From JALZHR01 sp036388475 (lineage in GTDB: Bacteria > Acidobacteriota > Blastocatellia > Pyrinomonadales > Pyrinomonadaceae): a DNA stretch of 64,000 nt. The translations under genes were made by a program, and so were the position numbers. The DNA lies in the NCBI GenBank assembly GCA_036388475.1, contig DASVRT010000085.1, positions 38,624-102,623 of the forward strand. The letters are read 5' to 3'. Within the stretch, counting starts at the first letter, position 1. Each line of letters opens with the position of its first letter. A model generated the notes under the pieces. It was given only the letters and a program-made list of their open reading frames with translations, was not told where the DNA came from and did no database searches. Positions 1-8,999 of this stretch are shown here, piece after piece.

Positions 1-2507
1 AAGGTGTAGTTCAGGTTGAAGTAGTAGTTGTTAGCAAAACGCTTGTCGAGACGGAATTCTAAAGCGCGATACAAACGCTGCGGAACTGCCGGAAGCAATC
101 CCTGCGATGACAGAAGCTGACCGTGCAGTCCGGTTCCCGGATTACCGATAACGTATGATTCGCTGCCGCCCGGAGTAATGAAACCGGCGTCTTCAACAGT
201 TCTGTCGACGTTTTTACGCGTAAAGCGGCTGCTGAAAACAAAGTCTCTTCCTAAATCGCGCTCAAAGGTGACCGTCATCTCACTTTGACGGAATGCCTTC
301 AAATCAGGGTCGATACCACCAAAGGAGTTGATGTCCAGACCCGAGTTGGACGGAACGCGGAAGTCGAGATCGCAGCGAACGCGTCCGTAAATCGGGGTTG
401 TCGGTGCAGTCGCTCCCGTCGGGCAGTTACCGCCGATGATGGGAGTTCCGCCGCCCAGAATATCTTCCGGAGTATCGTAGTTGGAAAGATTAGTTCCCGG
501 AAGGATTTCAAAGAAGAACTGGTGATAGAAAGCACCACCGAATGAACCGCGGGGCAGTTCATATTTGAAACGGTCATAGAACCAGCCGTAGAAGGCGGTG
601 ATTTTCGTTTTGCCGTCGCCGGTCAAATCAAACGCTGCGCCGAGACGCGGAGCGATTTTGTCCATGAAATCAAATTTCAGACCGGGTCTTCCTTCGGTAA
701 AGCTGGGAACGTTTTCGCGTTCCGCGCGAACACCCAAGTTTAACGTCAGACGGTTAAACGGCTGCCATTTATCCTGGATGTAGATGCCTTCGTTTTTGCT
801 GCTGACATCGCCTGATTCACGATATCTGATCAGCGTTCCGGCGCCTAAAGCCCCAGGCGACGAAGGAATATTACGGGTTGAATAGGAAGCAATCGTCTGA
901 CCGAAACGTAAGACGATTTGGTCTACGTCCTGGCTCAGCAACTGATTCGCGATTCCATTGTATTGGTAACCGCCTTTGAACTCGTTTCTGCCGGCAAAGT
1001 TGGCGATGTAAGTAGCGTCCGCATCAAAGGTGTTGCGGGTCGTCGCATCGTAAACGGTGCCGCTGAAGAAGGGCTGTCCGTTCGAGACGCCTCTCGTACA
1101 TCCGAATCCGGTAGGAAACTCTATCGGGCTCGACGCACTGCAAAGAACGCGGGGACGGGTCGGGTCGCCGAAGCCATAGGTGCCCAGCTTTTCATTTAAG
1201 AAATAGTGTCCGCCGCGCGCACTGAGAGTAAATGAATTAGTCGGTACCCACGTCATCTGTCCGGTAACGCTCTGGGAATTTTGACGACCGCCGGTCTGAT
1301 TATAAAAGTTTGAGCCTGACAATCCTACCGCTTCGCTCGAAGGAATAGCGTCAAAAACCGTGTTGTAGGACGGAATCGTTCCTCGCACCGAAATCGGATT
1401 GTAGGTATAAGTTCCGTTTAAGCGCAGTCTGCTGAACGGCTGTGCATCCAGACGAAGGAAAGCATATTCGTTGGTCTGTTTCCCGCGATACGTTTCCGAC
1501 GTTGCCAGACGAGTAACTGCGCCCGCCGCATTTGTAAGCTGGGCGTAGTTAATCGTGCGGTCTCTGGTGAAAATCTGGGGCGTATAGCTGCCGAAAAACC
1601 AGATGCGATCTTTGAGAATCGGACCACCCAAGTTCATCGTCGGGTAGAATCCCATATAGTTGTCTTTACCCTGTGCGATATAAAACGGCGCATTGTTGCG
1701 GGTAATTAAAAGGTTGCGACCTCTGGCTTGCAGTTTGCCCGGTTCAAATTGCGAACCGAATTCGCCGCGCCACTGATTGCTGCCGCCCTTTGTAACGACG
1801 GAAATCACGCCGCCGGTCGCACCGCCGAACTCGGCTTCAAAACCGGAAGATTTAATCTGAACTTCCTGAATGAGCTGGAACGGCAGGTTGCTGTTCGTGT
1901 TCAAAACACCGGTGCGGACGTTGGTTACTTCCTGTCCGTCAACAATAAAGGTGTTTTCCGAACCCGAAGCTCCGTCCACCTGAAATTGACCGGAACGCGG
2001 TTCGGGGCGCGTCGCCGGAGAGACTTTCAGAATGCTGGAGAAGTTCGTTCCTTTCGGAAGAAGTTCAGCAGTCTGAGCCGAAATAGTCGTTTGAATTTTG
2101 CTGCTGGTCGGATCAATCGGCGGCGTGTCGGTTTCGGTAATCGTTACCGTTCCACCGACGGTCGTGCTGATTTCGATCAGAACCGGCGACGTTTGTCCAA
2201 GCGCAACCTGGATATCAGTAACGGTTCTTTCCTGAAAACCGGCAGTCGCGCCCGCAACCACCGTATAACTTCCCGGCGGCACATTCATAACGCGCTGAAA
2301 TCCGTTTTCATCGGTTGTAACAGTTCTTCTGAATCCCGTTGTGTTGCCCGCGCTGGCGATTGTTAGAGTCACATTCGGGACAACCGCGCCGCTAGGGTCT
2401 TTAACGGTGATTTCCAAGTTTCCTGTCGTTTCCTGTCCGAAGGCAAATGAGCCCAATACGAACAGCATTGACAGAACAGAAAACAAAGAAGCTATTCTTT
2501 TAATCAT
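1..2507 (-). CDS. Oar-like TonB-dependent outer-membrane receptor, C-terminus cut by window edge
   Basis: The reading frame starts at ATG 2507 behind a GAGGAG ribosome site and stays open to base 1, so about 835 codons are visible and the end of the barrel is missing. The protein begins with a signal peptide (MIKRIASLFSVLSMLFVLGS...). A carboxypeptidase-regulatory fold follows, with GNLEITVKDPSGAVVPNV and the PPGSYTV turn. Next is a plug-like part with ENTFIVDGQEVTNVRTG and GGATGGVISVVTKGGSNQ, then a long aromatic-rich beta-barrel region. This is the usual order in the large Oar/TonB-dependent receptor family of Acidobacteriota. The substrate cannot be read from the sequence; no SusD or transporter gene lies beside it. 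It is a paralogue of the receptors at 3991-7170 and 56883-60653. Confidence 0.9.
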   Translation of the reverse strand, partial: MIKRIASLFSVLSMLFVLGSFAFGQETTGNLEITVKDPSGAVVPNVTLTIASAGNTTGFRRTVTTDENGFQRVMNVPPGSYTVVAGATAGFQERTVTDIQVALGQTSPVLIEISTTVGGTVTITETDTPPIDPTSSKIQTTISAQTAELLPKGTNFSSILKVSPATRPEPRSGQFQVDGASGSENTFIVDGQEVTNVRTGVLNTNSNLPFQLIQEVQIKSSGFEAEFGGATGGVISVVTKGGSNQWRGEFGSQFEPGKLQARGRNLLITRNNAPFYIAQGKDNYMGFYPTMNLGGPILKDRIWFFGSYTPQIFTRDRTINYAQLTNAAGAVTRLATSETYRGKQTNEYAFLRLDAQPFSRLRLNGTYTYNPISVRGTIPSYNTVFDAIPSSEAVGLSGSNFYNQTGGRQNSQSVTGQMTWVPTNSFTLSARGGHYFLNEKLGTYGFGDPTRPRVLCSASSPIEFPTGFGCTRGVSNGQPFFSGTVYDATTRNTFDADATYIANFAGRNEFKGGYQYNGIANQLLSQDVDQIVLRFGQTIASYSTRNIPSSPGALGAGTLIRYRESGDVSSKNEGIYIQDKWQPFNRLTLNLGVRAERENVPSFTEGRPGLKFDFMDKIAPRLGAAFDLTGDGKTKITAFYGWFYDRFKYELPRGSFGGAFYHQFFFEILPGTNLSNYDTPEDILGGGTPIIGGNCPTGATAPTTPIYGRVRCDLDFRVPSNSGLDINSFGGIDPDLKAFRQSEMTVTFERDLGRDFVFSSRFTRKNVDRTVEDAGFITPGGSESYVIGNPGTGLHGQLLSSQGLLPAVPQRLYRALEFRLDKRFANNYYFNLNYT

Positions 2508-2818
2508 AATTTACTCCTCTTGAAATTATTACTCTAAGTAGTCGACTCAGCCTCTTGCCTGAGAGATTTTTTTGAATAAACTACTCAACTATATGGATTG
2601 ATAACAATTTAAGTGCCAAAGATTCGGAGGGCGGGCTTAATCGAATAATCTCTTGAAAAAAATAGAGTTAGGTGATTTTTCAACGGTAAAAATTATAATC
2701 CGAAGAAAAATTTTACTTCAAGATTTTGGATTTTATTCAATATATTAAATCCCGGAATTTCGGATGCCTTGTTTTAATCGAAAAATCCGGCGCGGCGCAC
2801 GCCCGCAACCGAGCGCGG
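2508..2818 (-). promoter_or_regulatory. leader of the first receptor gene, with nested stem-loop
   Basis: This 311-base gap lies upstream of the receptor starting at 2507 and holds no gene. Near the start codon there is a two-tier dyad: outer arms 2537-2542 and 2580-2585 (AGTAGT/ACTACT) and inner arms 2546-2550 and 2559-2563 (CTCAG/CTGAG). Read on the minus strand, the inner hairpin begins ATCTCTCAGGCAAGAGG, which resembles the 3' part of a glycine aptamer. The rest of that aptamer (GCCGAAGG core) is absent. It may be a 5'-UTR structure or an operator. Confidence 0.35.
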
Positions 2819-3874
2819 CTATTTTGTCTTTTCACGCAGATTCTTAATGGTTTCACGAATTTTCGCGGCGTCCGTCGCCTTCGGCGCGAGCTTCAGATAT
2901 TTTTCCAATTCGTCAGCCGCCTGCACGTAATTTCCTTTTCCCCAGTAGATGCCGCCCAGGTAGCGGTGCGCCTGCGCCAGTTTCTCATCATCTTTAATGC
3001 TGATGGCTTGCAAAAACAGGGTTTCCGCTTCGTCAACCCGCCTGAGTCCCAATAAAGCGATGCCGAGGTACATATGCGCGATTGCCGCCGTTTTGTCGGC
3101 TTTAATCACTTCGCGAAATTCTTTTTCCGCCTCCGCCATTTCTTTTTTGTTCAGTAAAGCGACGGCGTAATTGAGCCGTATATTCGGATTTTTATCGTTC
3201 AGTTCGATTGCCGCGCGCAGCGATTCGATGGCTTTATCGAGCTGATTCGTCTTCAGGTATAAAAAGCCGAGTTCGGCGTGAGCTTCAAAAAATTGCGGAT
3301 GCAGTTTGATGGCTTCGTTAAATTTTTCGATTGCCAGATTCGTGTCGCCTTTATTTTGAGCTTCGAGGGCTTTTTTAAATTCTTTCAGCGCCGTTTTCGG
3401 AACGGCGGCGAGCGCGGCGTTAATCACGCCGGGTCGGTTTCTTATCGTCCCCTTCGGTCGCAGATCAGCCATTATATTAAAGGTTCGCGGAGATGGCGGA
3501 ATATATATGGTTCGGTCGACGGACACCGGCGAGTCGATTTCGACGACTTCGCGGAAAATTTCATAATCTTCGCCGGCTTCGACGATAATCGTGTATTGTC
3601 CCGCTCCCAGACCGCTGAAATAAAACATTCCTTCCGAATCGGTAACGGTTATCACGCTGGAGATGCTCGGATTTTCCAATCTGACGCGAACCGAAGTCGC
3701 CGGATTATTTGAAGGAAAACGGACGCGTCCCTGAATTTTATTAACGCCGCCGCCGATGATAATTCCTCTGCCCTGCCCGTCGGCGATGACAGCGCCGAAA
3801 ATTAATAAAAGGGCGATAAACGCCACTACCGATTCAATTACCGTTACACGCCAGAAACGATTATTTGCCGACAC
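2819..3874 (-). CDS. membrane-anchored TPR protein with carboxypeptidase-regulatory domain
   Basis: This 351-residue protein starts at GTG 3874, chosen because a perfect GGAGG lies about six bases upstream. A hydrophobic segment at residues 13-32 is a signal anchor or signal peptide. Residues 45-115 form a carboxypeptidase-regulatory-like beta-sandwich (GRVRFPSNNPATSVRVRLEN, then GLGAGQYTIIVEAG). From about residue 165 to the end there are at least four tetratricopeptide repeats, with signatures such as HPQFFEAHAELGFLYLKTNQ and AHRYLGGIYWGKGNY. It probably acts as a periplasmic or membrane-bound scaffold, but its partner is unknown. It sits between two receptor genes on the same strand, separated from the upstream one by a terminator, so it has its own promoter. 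Confidence 0.85.
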   Translation of the reverse strand: MSANNRFWRVTVIESVVAFIALLLIFGAVIADGQGRGIIIGGGVNKIQGRVRFPSNNPATSVRVRLENPSISSVITVTDSEGMFYFSGLGAGQYTIIVEAGEDYEIFREVVEIDSPVSVDRTIYIPPSPRTFNIMADLRPKGTIRNRPGVINAALAAVPKTALKEFKKALEAQNKGDTNLAIEKFNEAIKLHPQFFEAHAELGFLYLKTNQLDKAIESLRAAIELNDKNPNIRLNYAVALLNKKEMAEAEKEFREVIKADKTAAIAHMYLGIALLGLRRVDEAETLFLQAISIKDDEKLAQAHRYLGGIYWGKGNYVQAADELEKYLKLAPKATDAAKIRETIKNLREKTK

Positions 3875-3932
3875 AGCCGCCTCCTTTACCTGACAGGGAA
3901 AAAGTTGTTTTGAATTTTTCTTATATTAACAC

Positions 3933-3966
3933 AAAAAAAGGGAAAGTGAAGAACACTTTCCCTTTT
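3933..3966 (-). terminator. intrinsic terminator of the second receptor gene
   Basis: A perfect 13-bp stem (3936-3948 with 3954-3966, AAAAGGGAAAGTG/CACTTTCCCTTTT) with a five-base loop lies 24 bases past the stop at 3991. On the minus strand the stem runs straight into a T-tract (complement of 3933-3939). Confidence 0.9.
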
Positions 3967-3990
3967 CAAATTGGCTCGAAAATTCCGTTA

Positions 3991-6900
3991 TTAGAAGCGG
4001 AATTTCGCGCCTAAGCGCAGAGATGACGGATACTGGAAGATTTGTCCAGTACCGAAGAACGGATTCGGAACCGCCGGAACGCCCGCAACACCGCTGGTAA
4101 TCAGGAATGTTTCATCCAGCTTAACAGCACGCTGCACGTTCGTGACGTTGAAGAAGTCGGCAGTGAAACGCAGCTCACGTTTTTCGCCAAACTTAATCGG
4201 GAAATAAACACCCAAATCAAGATTGAACGTGGTCGGCGTTCTGTTGCTGCCGATAGCGCTGCGGATGCCGCCTTCGCCGCCTGCAATAGGCGTCGGAACG
4301 ATGCTCGTGCCGCGCGGATTCAGAAAACCTTCGTTATTGCCGTAAACCGGGTGCGGAATCAAAGCGTTGAACGGCGCGCCGGACTGAGCGTAGAAATTAC
4401 CCGAAACGACTAATTTCCACGGTGTCACGTAAGTGCCGTTAAACTTGAATTGATGCGGACGGTCGTTCGGCAGACGTCCGTAGGTGTTGTTGAGCAAGCT
4501 GGTCAAGTCGAACAACGAAGTGATGTTCGGGTCGGATTGTCCGTTATCGTTACGGAACAAGCCTTCGTAGTTGCCGGTCAAGCTGGAGAACACATACGAA
4601 GCGATGAACGAGAAGTTATTGTTGAAACGGCGAGTCGCCGTGAATTCGAGAGCGCGATAGAAGCGGCGCGCGCGTCCGAAGCATTGTCCGAAATCGCAAG
4701 CCAGTTGTTCCGTCGTGCTTTCGCCCGGGTTGAAAATGAAGTAGTGGTCGCCGTCGTCGAACGAACCGTCTTCAATTACCGTGCCTTGCGGGCGGTAAAT
4801 GCCGCGGACTCCGAGAACGAGGTCTTTCATCGCTTCATATTCAATACCGACGTTCCATTCGTTAACCGTCTGCGGTTTCAAATCCGCGTCAATCGGAGTC
4901 GGTTCAGAACCGAGATTACGGGTATTGAAGCCGGTCGCGACAGTCGCATTTAAAGGAGCGCCGTAGCGGTTAACGTTAAAGTTCTTGTCGGTTTGCGCGT
5001 TTTCGCTGCCGGCGCGAACGTTCAGATCGAGCGGAATCGGCGTTTCCAGATAGCGCGCGTAGTTGGCAAAGACTTTACCTTTACCTTGACCCGTGAAATC
5101 CCAGATGAAACCGATACGCGGCTGCAAGTTATGCCAGAAATTGTTCAAGCTCAAATACTTGACGTTTTCGTTTCCGTACGCCTGCTGGAAATCCCAGCGC
5201 GCGCCGATGTTTAACTGAACCGTGTTGCTCAGCTTAATATCGTCTTGGAGATAAAAGCTTTCGACGTCGGTTCTGGTATCGGCAATCAGTTTGAAGTCGC
5301 GAACACGTGTGCTCAGGCGAACCAAAAACGGATTGTTCAGAGCTTCAGTCGCCGTAATCGAAGACACGACAACCGCATTAGCGGTAAAGCCGACCGGACG
5401 ATTGGCAACCGGCAAAGCGTTGAATGCCGTCGCCGCCGCGTTGGTCAAAGCGCCGGTTCCCGAAGTATCCGGGCAAACCACCGTGCCGACGCCGCTGATG
5501 ACTCTCGTCGTGCAAACGCCGAAGTTATTGGTGACGCGGAAACCGGAAACGGTTCTGTTGTCTGCATCGCTGCCGTTGTTGGCGCCGACATTCAGCGGAT
5601 TAGCAAAGGTATTGCTCGGTCCGGTCGAAACCTGATTGATGTCGTAAATGTTGCGGTAGAATTCGAAACCATATTTGAAGGTATGTTTGCCCCAAATATT
5701 CTGCAGTCTCGCCGCCGCTTCATAACGGTTGCGGGTCTGGTCTTGATAAAGTCCGAAACCCTGTTGAATAAAGTTGCGCTGGAGCGTGCCGCCCGGAGCA
5801 AAAACGTAATCAACGAAACCGATGTTGGTCGAAGTCGCCAATTGTCCGGTCTGCGTCACCGGAGCAACCGTTCCGTTGGCGCGAAGAATCGCGAAGTTGT
5901 CCGTCACTAACGGAACGTCGAGAACGTCGCCGCCCGGAATAACGTTGTTGCGCTGGAAGTGCATACCGAATGAAAATTCACCGATAAAGTTTTGGTTAAA
6001 GGTTGAATTCAAGCGGAAAGCATAGTTTGAGCCGCCGGTTTCGCGGAGACCTTCAAAACTGTTCAGGTTGTTGCCGAAGCCCGAACCGGCAAACAAGTGA
6101 CCTTCTTCCTTGGTGAAGTCACCGAAGGTGGAAAAGTTAAATGTGTTGGTGTCGTTGATGCTCCAGGTTAATTTGCCCGCGTAGAACGGAGTCGTGATTT
6201 TGTTTTCGACCGTTGTGCGGAAGGTCTGCGTCAGGTATTCATTGTCGCGACGCTGCGGATTGAACGAACCGTAGAAGGTCAGTTTATCCTTGATAATCGG
6301 ACCGCCGATACCGAAACCGGCATCAACTTCCGAGAATCCGCTCGGCGAAAGACCCGTGAACGAGAAGTTTCTCGTTTCACGGACGAAGCTTTTGTGCGTA
6401 AAATAGCCGTAAACTTCGCCGCGGAATTCGTTGGTTCCGCTCTTGGTGATAACGTTGAAAATACCGCCGGTCGACAATCCGTATTCGGCGCCGTATGAAC
6501 CGGTTTTAACTTCAACTTCCTGAACGAACTCGAAGGGCAGGTTCGCGCCCGAACCGCCGAAAGCGGGGTCGGTCGTGTTGACGCCGTCGAGAATGTAGTT
6601 GTTTTCAGGACCGGACGAACCGGCAACCGACGGGTCGCGGTCACGTCCCGAAGCATCGCGCAAGCCCGAACGCGTCACGGTCGGCGCAATCGTATAAAGC
6701 GACTGCACGGTGCGCTGCGTCGGGAAGTTGCTGAACTGTTCGGTCGAAACGTTCGTGCCCGAAGTGTTCTGGGTAGTGTCAATCTCAGAACCGGCGACCA
6801 CGTCGACGGTCGCGCCCGTGCTGGCGGGCGTCAACTGCGTGTCAACGGTAGTCGTTCTGGACAGATTGACTTCGATGTTTTGGTTTTCGTATGTCGCAAA

Positions 6901-7170
6901 GCCTTTTCCGGCAGCTTCCACTTTCACGGAATATCTGCCCGGCGGCACGTTGCCGACGCGGAAAAATCCTTCGTCATTGGCTGTTACCGTTATCGCGCGA
7001 ACGAGGTTGCCGCCCGAAACCGTCACAGATGCGCCGGGAACGACCGCGCCCGACGGGTCGGTAACAGTACCTTCAATGTTTCCTGTCGTCGAAGTTTGCG
7101 CCGTAACCGGGATTATCACTAATCCCAACGCAAAGACGAAAACAGTTAAAATTTGCAGGATTGTTTTCAT
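3991..7170 (-). CDS. Oar-like TonB-dependent outer-membrane receptor, complete
   Basis: This is a complete 1059-residue receptor starting at ATG 7170 behind AAGGAAAG. It has a signal peptide (residues 1-24, cleaved after VTAQ), then a carboxypeptidase-regulatory domain at about 30-115 (GNIEGTVTDPSGAVVPGASV, PPGRYSVKV). A plug-like region at about 150-245 contains ENNYILDGVNTTDPAFGG and YGLSTGGIFNVITKSGTNEF. A beta-barrel fills the rest and ends in LRLGAKFRF, the terminal aromatic typical of outer-membrane beta-barrels recognised by the Bam machinery. It is expected to take up a large or scarce ligand across the outer membrane using TonB energy, but the ligand is unknown. It has its own terminator, and its leader carries a 17-bp direct duplication. 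Confidence 0.92.
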   Translation of the reverse strand: MKTILQILTVFVFALGLVIIPVTAQTSTTGNIEGTVTDPSGAVVPGASVTVSGGNLVRAITVTANDEGFFRVGNVPPGRYSVKVEAAGKGFATYENQNIEVNLSRTTTVDTQLTPASTGATVDVVAGSEIDTTQNTSGTNVSTEQFSNFPTQRTVQSLYTIAPTVTRSGLRDASGRDRDPSVAGSSGPENNYILDGVNTTDPAFGGSGANLPFEFVQEVEVKTGSYGAEYGLSTGGIFNVITKSGTNEFRGEVYGYFTHKSFVRETRNFSFTGLSPSGFSEVDAGFGIGGPIIKDKLTFYGSFNPQRRDNEYLTQTFRTTVENKITTPFYAGKLTWSINDTNTFNFSTFGDFTKEEGHLFAGSGFGNNLNSFEGLRETGGSNYAFRLNSTFNQNFIGEFSFGMHFQRNNVIPGGDVLDVPLVTDNFAILRANGTVAPVTQTGQLATSTNIGFVDYVFAPGGTLQRNFIQQGFGLYQDQTRNRYEAAARLQNIWGKHTFKYGFEFYRNIYDINQVSTGPSNTFANPLNVGANNGSDADNRTVSGFRVTNNFGVCTTRVISGVGTVVCPDTSGTGALTNAAATAFNALPVANRPVGFTANAVVVSSITATEALNNPFLVRLSTRVRDFKLIADTRTDVESFYLQDDIKLSNTVQLNIGARWDFQQAYGNENVKYLSLNNFWHNLQPRIGFIWDFTGQGKGKVFANYARYLETPIPLDLNVRAGSENAQTDKNFNVNRYGAPLNATVATGFNTRNLGSEPTPIDADLKPQTVNEWNVGIEYEAMKDLVLGVRGIYRPQGTVIEDGSFDDGDHYFIFNPGESTTEQLACDFGQCFGRARRFYRALEFTATRRFNNNFSFIASYVFSSLTGNYEGLFRNDNGQSDPNITSLFDLTSLLNNTYGRLPNDRPHQFKFNGTYVTPWKLVVSGNFYAQSGAPFNALIPHPVYGNNEGFLNPRGTSIVPTPIAGGEGGIRSAIGSNRTPTTFNLDLGVYFPIKFGEKRELRFTADFFNVTNVQRAVKLDETFLITSGVAGVPAVPNPFFGTGQIFQYPSSLRLGAKFRF

Positions 7171-7183
7171 ATTTTCTTTCCTT

Positions 7184-7217
7184 TCTTTAATGTAGCCTAA
7201 TCTTTAATGTAGCCTAA
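7184..7217. repeat. 17-bp perfect tandem duplication in the receptor leader
   Basis: TCTTTAATGTAGCCTAA occurs twice back to back, at 7184-7200 and 7201-7217. It sits only 14 bases upstream of the receptor start codon at 7170, so it lies in the 5'-UTR or core promoter. The rest of the 268-base gap up to 7438 separates two divergent genes and is AT-rich without other clear signals. Confidence 0.9.
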
Positions 7218-7438
7218 AAATTTACAAATAATTAGGTAATTTGCGAATAATTGGGGAGAAACTGTTATGTTTCTGTCGTTTATCTAGCAACTATTATGCC
7301 TTGCGGCAAAAACGTCATAAAACCTTGTAATTATTAATATTTAACGATGTAAAATAAAAATCGGGCGCGCGGCGCAGAACTGAAAAAATTGATTTATATC
7401 CATAAGTTTGAATTCCTGCTAGAATTTTATCGGGAACA

Positions 7439-8746
7439 ATGGAAAAAATTTACCGCGATTCGGTTCACAATATTATTCGCCTGAAAACCGACACGGACGA
7501 AGGCAGATTGATGATTCGGCTGGTCGATACGGCGGAATTTCAGCGCCTGCGGCGCATCAAGCAGCTCGGGCTGGCGCTGTTCACCTATCAGGGCGCGGAG
7601 CATTCGCGCTTTACGCACAGCCTCGGCGTGCTGCACCTGGCGACGCGGATTCTGGAAAAATTAGGCGCGAAATACAAAATTTCGGATGAAGCGCGGATTG
7701 CCGTGCGCTGCGCCGCGCTGCTGCACGACATCGGGCACGGCGCTTTCTCGCACGTGATTGAAGGAATCTTAAATTTTCATCACGAAGATTTTACGATTCA
7801 GGCGGTTTTAAGCGATGAAACCGAAGTCGGGCAGGCATTGCGCCGGTTTTCCGCCGCGCTGCCCGAATCGGTCGCCGACGTTATCAGCGGAAAATATCGC
7901 CCGCTGGCGCTGGCGCAGCTCGTTTCCTCGCAGCTCGACGTCGACCGGATGGATTATCTCTTACGCGATTCTTTGATGACCGGCGCGAAATACGGAATCT
8001 ACGATCTCGAATGGATTATCAAATCGCTGGAAATCGACGAGGAAAACGACCGTCTTTATATCTCGGCGGAAGGAATCTACGCCGTCGAAGATTATTTGCA
8101 GGCGCGTTATTATATGTTTCGGCAGGTTTATTTTCACCGCTCTCTGCGCTCGGCGGAAGTCGTCCTGCGCTCTCTGTTACGGCGCGCGCTGGAGCTTTTT
8201 CAAGCCGGAAAATCTGTTTGGTTCGCACACGGCACGCCGTTCGAGAAAATTCTGCGCGGCGAAAAATTGTCGCTCGCCGAGCATCTGGAAATGGACGATT
8301 CCGACGTGATGTTTCACATCAAGCAATGGCAGCGCAGCGCGGACGCGATTTTATCGGATTTGTCGAAACGCTTTATCCATCGTCGCCTTTTTAAAGCCTT
8401 CGACGTCGATATGCCGAATGAAGAGCGGCAGGATTTTCTGGAAAAAGCGCGAAAAGCGGTGGAAAAAGCGGGCTATGACGCCAGCTATTATTTTGTCGAG
8501 GACAAAACCGGCGACGTTCCGTATTATTTCTACACCAAAGATACGGACAAACCGAAAAATCTTATCTATGTGCAGGAAGGCTACGCGCGTTCGACATTGC
8601 GCGAGATTTCCGAAGTCAGCGCGGCGGTGCGCGGGCTTCAAAAAGGCTACGTCATTCACCGCGTCTGTTTCCCGCACGAATTGAACGAGGAAATTTCCAG
8701 ACTTTATCACGGCTACGCCGACGCGGCGGCTGACGCGCACGGCTGA
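7439..8746 (+). CDS. HD-domain phosphohydrolase (dNTPase/YwfO-like)
   Basis: This 435-residue cytoplasmic protein opens with MEKIYRDSVHNIIRL, typical of the dGTPase-related HD family. Metal ligands are visible: His60 in SRFTHSLGV, His96-Asp97 in LLHDIGHGAFSH, and a later Asp in LDVDRMDYLLRD. Family members hydrolyse deoxynucleotide triphosphates or related phosphoesters. The exact substrate is not evident, and length and order match the YwfO type better than the E. coli Dgt type. The start is the first ATG and the ribosome site is weak (CGGGAAC). It is divergent from the receptor at 3991-7170. The acyltransferase pair follows on the same strand after a 253-base gap. Confidence 0.88.
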   Translation: MEKIYRDSVHNIIRLKTDTDEGRLMIRLVDTAEFQRLRRIKQLGLALFTYQGAEHSRFTHSLGVLHLATRILEKLGAKYKISDEARIAVRCAALLHDIGHGAFSHVIEGILNFHHEDFTIQAVLSDETEVGQALRRFSAALPESVADVISGKYRPLALAQLVSSQLDVDRMDYLLRDSLMTGAKYGIYDLEWIIKSLEIDEENDRLYISAEGIYAVEDYLQARYYMFRQVYFHRSLRSAEVVLRSLLRRALELFQAGKSVWFAHGTPFEKILRGEKLSLAEHLEMDDSDVMFHIKQWQRSADAILSDLSKRFIHRRLFKAFDVDMPNEERQDFLEKARKAVEKAGYDASYYFVEDKTGDVPYYFYTKDTDKPKNLIYVQEGYARSTLREISEVSAAVRGLQKGYVIHRVCFPHELNEEISRLYHGYADAAADAHG

Positions 8747-8999
8747 AAAATAACTTTGCGGCTGACAAATTCCATCCGGAATCCGTGAGATTCCGGGCTG
8801 CGGCGATAAGATTCAATGTTGCATCTTTTATATGGCGGGCGAAACGTTTTGGAAAAACTCTGGCGATTTATATATTATTGAGCTACAATTCCAGAAAAGT
8901 TGAAAGTCTCGGATACCGGCGAAACGTGACGGCAGGTTCAGGAAAATTTTAATGGTTCCGTAACCGCCGGAAATTGTCCGAAGCTATAAACTTTTATCA
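8747..8999 (+). other. intergenic spacer with one hairpin
   Basis: No gene is seen. A perfect 8-bp hairpin (8776-8783 with 8789-8796, CCGGAATC/GATTCCGG, five-base loop) lies about 30 bases after the HD gene. It has no T-tract, so a simple intrinsic terminator is doubtful. The promoter of the acyltransferase pair is probably in the AT-rich stretch around 8865-8890. Confidence 0.4.

Noticed and set aside
2537..2585. full glycine riboswitch upstream of the first receptor
   Set aside because: Only the CTCTCAGGCAA segment matches; the GCCGAAGG core and second half are missing, and a receptor gene is not a usual target.
1..7170. SusC/SusD-type polysaccharide utilisation locus
   Set aside because: The receptors are Oar-like, and no SusD lipoprotein or glycoside hydrolase gene is nearby.
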